Below are positions 13,961 to 16,287 of a stretch of DNA of 16,287 bases, piece after piece (within the stretch, counting starts at the first letter, position 1; every line of letters starts with the position of its first letter). The notes below the pieces were generated by a model that saw only the letters and a list, made by a program, of their open reading frames with translations, did no database searches and was not told the origin of the DNA. The DNA is from Nitrospirae bacterium GWC2_57_9 (GTDB lineage Bacteria; Nitrospirota; UBA9217). The translations under genes were made by a program, and so were the position numbers. Location of the stretch: positions 147-16,433 of the forward strand of contig MHEA01000164.1 of the NCBI GenBank assembly GCA_001805085.1, written 5' to 3'.

Positions 13961-15124
13961 TCAGGGGAACAACAGCTTGATCGCGGCGCTCCGGAGCGAT
14001 TCGACGTTCACTCCGAGATCCAAAAGAACTGCGGCATCCGCGGTAAGCACATCCTTCGCGGTCTGGATAGAGGCTGACTGGAGTTTGGACCGGTCCGCAT
14101 CCTTGATCCCCGGAAACCGGCTGACCGGTACATCGTTCGGGGAGGTGAACATGACGACCATCCTCGACTCTCCCTGGATTATCGGCATGAAGGTATAATG
14201 TTTCAGCTTGACCTTCTGGATGAAGGCATCGGCCTCGGCTTCCGTAAAGAAACCGGTGAAGTCTGAGAAGAGGGTCGAGAGCATGACGTCGACCGAGAGC
14301 GTGGCAATGTTGTTCTTTATCACCTGGTTGAAGAAAATGCCGTAGCGTGATAGGCGTATCATTTCCTTCAGGAAGGTGTCGCGCCGGTGCAGGGGGAGGT
14401 AGGGCAGGACATTGATCGAATAGACCCAGTCATAGGCCCCGTCCTTCATCGAGGAAAGGTCGGTTACATCCGCCTTGCACAGTTCGATCTGGTCCTGGAG
14501 CCCGAGTTCCATGTTCTTGATCCTGGCAAGGTTCAGGGTCTGGGCGCTGATATCGACGCCGGTCGCGCTCACCCCGGGGCAGGTCCTGACGGTCTCCCGA
14601 AGCACCGATCCGTCTCCGCAGCCGAGATCGAGGATCGTGTGGCCCGTCGATACGCCGGCGCTCTTGAAGCACTGGGCCGAGGTACGGGACAACTGGGAGG
14701 CGACCCGGGGGATATAATCGCGGCCTATCTTCAGTTCCGTGATGCTGTCCAGCCCGGTCCCTTTCTTGTAGGAATCCTGGGAGTGCTGGACCGCCTTGGT
14801 GAAGTAGCCGACCATGTGGTACAGTCCCAGGAGGTCCGGGACCGGCGTGTCCTGTCTGAGAAGCGAACCTTTGAGCGTCAGGGAGTAGCCGTTCCCGGCC
14901 TTCTGGACATGACCGGTCTTGAGCGCGAATTGAAGCCACCGTTCCACGCGGGTGATATCATATCCCATCTGGCCCGACAGTTCCTCGGCCGTTATGGTCT
15001 TTTCCGCCGGAATGTGGTCGAAAAAACCGACCTCGATCCCCTGGATGACGGTGAGCGCGGCGCTCGCCTGGGTCAGCGTGGAGAGGAGCTCAACAGCGTT
15101 CTTTTTGACCTCGTTCGCGTCCAT
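13961..15124 (-). CDS. SAM-dependent methyltransferase with N-terminal winged-helix/dimerisation domain
   Basis: This 387-residue protein combines an N-terminal helical, winged-helix-like domain (about 10-90: VIQGIEVGFFDHI, TAEELSGQMGYD, RVERWLQFAL) with a class I methyltransferase fold. The SAM motif is ILDLGCGDGS (164-173), followed by GVDIS (189-193) and YDWVYSINVLPYL (231-243). The layout is that of small-molecule O- or C-methyltransferases of the plant COMT/hydroxyindole type. The roughly 50-residue C-terminal tail is not recognised. ATG 15124 is chosen because AAGGGAGG precedes it by five bases; the frame extends 22 codons further upstream into the end of the TPR gene. That gene's TAA overlaps the ribosome-binding site, indicating coupling. 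A methyltransferase inside a two-component cluster is unusual; it may modify the signal molecule or a component, but nothing shows which. Confidence 0.9.
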   Translation of the reverse strand: MDANEVKKNAVELLSTLTQASAALTVIQGIEVGFFDHIPAEKTITAEELSGQMGYDITRVERWLQFALKTGHVQKAGNGYSLTLKGSLLRQDTPVPDLLGLYHMVGYFTKAVQHSQDSYKKGTGLDSITELKIGRDYIPRVASQLSRTSAQCFKSAGVSTGHTILDLGCGDGSVLRETVRTCPGVSATGVDISAQTLNLARIKNMELGLQDQIELCKADVTDLSSMKDGAYDWVYSINVLPYLPLHRRDTFLKEMIRLSRYGIFFNQVIKNNIATLSVDVMLSTLFSDFTGFFTEAEADAFIQKVKLKHYTFMPIIQGESRMVVMFTSPNDVPVSRFPGIKDADRSKLQSASIQTAKDVLTADAAVLLDLGVNVESLRSAAIKLLFP

Positions 15125-15134
15125 CGAACCTCCC

Positions 15135-15809
15135 TTATTTGAGCAGGGCCTTGACCACGACCGCGCTGTAGATGATCCAGAGGATGACAAAAATCACCCA
15201 GATCGATACGGTTGCCCGTTTCATCGTCGTCTCATCGAAGTCCTTGCCTGCCCTGCGTCTGAGGGCGGTATCGGTGGACCTGGCCAGGCGATAGAATTCC
15301 TTGAACTGCGGGAAGCGATCGGGCGAAAGTTCATACAGGCGCGCGATCAGTACGGCATGGCTGCTGAGAGAGAAGGGGAATTTGAAGGAGGTATCGATGA
15401 CGAGGTCCTGCTGACCGAGGATGCCGCTGATGGTCTGTGGATCAAGCTTTTTCAGTTCCTGGCCGTAGCTGAACGCCACATGGTCCCGCATTTCCTGCAG
15501 GAAGATCCGGAACGGTTTTTTTCGCTCGAATTTTTCGTTGACGAGGCTTGTTTCAAAGCAGGTGATGGCGGGTTCATGCTGATCCAGTTCCTGGTAGCAG
15601 CGGCCAAGCAGGGCAAGCGTATTGGCGAGGCCGGAAACCCCGTTATCCAGGGCATGGCCCCGGGGATGCCCGCGGGCATCCAGATTGCGAAAAAGCTCCT
15701 CGGCTTTGCGCAAATCAACCAGGGCCTGATCATAGCGCTTCTCTTTGAAGAGAGAATGGCCGGTTTGGAAGAACTCTTCGGCCGTCCGCCATTTCAGGGA
15801 AGTCGACAT
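15135..15809 (-). CDS. TPR-repeat protein with C-terminal membrane anchor
   Basis: This 224-residue protein begins with TPR-like helical repeats (about 8-41: AEEFFQTGHSLFKEKRYDQAL; about 59-92: GLANTLALLGRCYQELDQHEPAI), has an unrecognised middle part, and ends with one hydrophobic helix (about 202-220, WVIFVILWIIYSAVVV) followed by KALLK. It is most likely a cytoplasmic scaffold anchored by its tail in the inner membrane. No enzymatic motif is seen. It begins nine bases after the CheY-like receiver's stop and ends ten bases before the methyltransferase's ATG, so it belongs to the same operon. GAAGGG lies only one base before the ATG, which is closer than usual. It may tether the receiver or methyltransferase near the membrane kinase; this is an inference. 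Confidence 0.85.
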   Translation of the reverse strand: MSTSLKWRTAEEFFQTGHSLFKEKRYDQALVDLRKAEELFRNLDARGHPRGHALDNGVSGLANTLALLGRCYQELDQHEPAITCFETSLVNEKFERKKPFRIFLQEMRDHVAFSYGQELKKLDPQTISGILGQQDLVIDTSFKFPFSLSSHAVLIARLYELSPDRFPQFKEFYRLARSTDTALRRRAGKDFDETTMKRATVSIWVIFVILWIIYSAVVVKALLK

Positions 15810-15818
15810 ACCCTTCTA

Positions 15819-16190
15819 TTATGCATCCAGGATATTTTTGATTTTGGTCAGGATTTCCATCGGGCTGAAGGGTTTGACGATGTATTCGTCGGCGCCGACT
15901 TCCTTGCCCCGCTCCTGCTCGGCAACCTGGCCCTTGGCCGTCAGCATGATGATATAAACGTCTTTTAAGGAAGGATCGCTTTTGATGGTTTTGCACACAT
16001 CATAGCCGTTGATCTCGGGCATCATGATGTCGAGGAAGAGTATATCGGGATGGACCTCTTTGACCTTTTTCAGGGTCTCCGCGCCGTCCTTGGCAAGCGA
16101 AAGCTTATAACCTTCATCTTCCAGGAGGTAGGTAAGCGCTTCCCTGATATTCTCGTTGTCGTCTGCTATGAGGATTTTCTTTTGATCCAT
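15819..16190 (-). CDS. Single-domain CheY-like response regulator
   Basis: This 123-residue stand-alone receiver domain carries the acidic pair ADDN (Asp10, Asp11), phosphoacceptor Asp54 in LFLDIMMPEINGYDVC, Thr84 in MLTAKG and Lys106 in YIVKPFSP. With no output domain it must act by protein-protein contact, for example as a phosphorelay intermediate or by binding the TPR or methyltransferase protein encoded next to it. It is the first gene after a near-consensus sigma70 promoter and has no clear Shine-Dalgarno (the bases before ATG are CCTCTCCCT). The gene order puts it in the same transcript as the TPR, methyltransferase and HAMP kinase genes. Confidence 0.95.
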   Translation of the reverse strand: MDQKKILIADDNENIREALTYLLEDEGYKLSLAKDGAETLKKVKEVHPDILFLDIMMPEINGYDVCKTIKSDPSLKDVYIIMLTAKGQVAEQERGKEVGADEYIVKPFSPMEILTKIKNILDA

Positions 16191-16225
16191 AGGGAGAGGC
16201 CAATGTTTTTGAGTGCTTCAAAAAA

Positions 16226-16254
16226 ATAGTAGCCTTAAATTGCATATTTGTCAA
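16226..16254 (-). promoter_or_regulatory. Sigma70-type promoter of the minus-strand signalling operon
   Basis: On the minus strand the -35 box is TTGACA (16249-16254, perfect), the spacer is 17 bases, and the -10 box is TACTAT (16226-16231, five of six). Transcription should start near 16219, giving a leader of about 30 bases before the CheY-like gene. This is the best promoter in the window and defines the start of the operon. Confidence 0.8.
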
Positions 16255-16287
16255 GGCAGAAAAACGGGAAGGCGTAGCGGAACAGGA

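Noticed and set aside
12832..13980. Long plus-strand open frame opposite the HAMP kinase
   Set aside because: Its composition is that of an antisense shadow (many Asp, His and Gln), and the kinase on the other strand is clear.

Overview
The window looks like chromosome of a Gram-negative, probably anaerobic or metabolically flexible bacterium. It has [NiFe]-hydrogenase maturation genes, an outer-membrane FadL-type porin, a sensor kinase with a c-type-heme motif, and many two-component proteins. The style is that of Nitrospirota or Desulfobacterota (Geobacter-like deltaproteobacteria); the sequence alone does not settle the phylum. Every feature here is read by eye and no database was searched.

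Bases 1-6026, plus strand: hydrogenase maturation and export genes, rich in repeats. The order is the 3' part of hypF (carbamoyltransferase, Kae1-like end), a small PD-(D/E)XK nuclease-like gene of the DUF559/Vsr-like type lying between two inverted copies of a palindromic repeat, hypD, hypE, a MATE-family exporter, and a 57-residue Sm/SH3-like small protein. HypF transfers a carbamoyl group to HypE, HypE dehydrates it to a cyanide-yielding thiocyanate, and HypD (with HypC) builds Fe(CN)2CO. No hypC is present, and the nuclease unit sits in the hypF-hypD gap where hypC often lies. Four repeat families occur in this part: 7-bp tandem repeats inside hypF, the palindromes around the nuclease gene, composite GC-rich elements on both sides of hypE that share a 53-bp perfect inverted repeat, and an AT-rich element after the MATE gene.

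Bases 6027-7079: a structured intergenic stretch, an AT-rich stand-alone SAM methyltransferase on the plus strand, and the junction where it converges with the minus-strand genes.

Bases 7080-16287, minus strand: a compact run of seven signalling and envelope genes that starts at a near-consensus sigma70 promoter (about 16226-16254). In transcription order these are a CheY-like receiver, a TPR protein with a C-terminal membrane anchor, a methyltransferase with an N-terminal winged-helix-like domain, a multi-pass membrane HAMP histidine kinase, a FadL/OmpP1-type outer-membrane protein behind a perfect palindrome that may be an operator, a Cache-PAS histidine kinase with a periplasmic CxxCH motif, and an NtrC-type sigma54 activator. 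The first four genes are separated by 9-13 bases, as are the last two, so at least two translationally coupled blocks exist. The simplest reading is a sensory system that detects an extracellular or periplasmic hydrophobic or redox signal and acts through sigma54 promoters. No sigma54 target is certain in the window.
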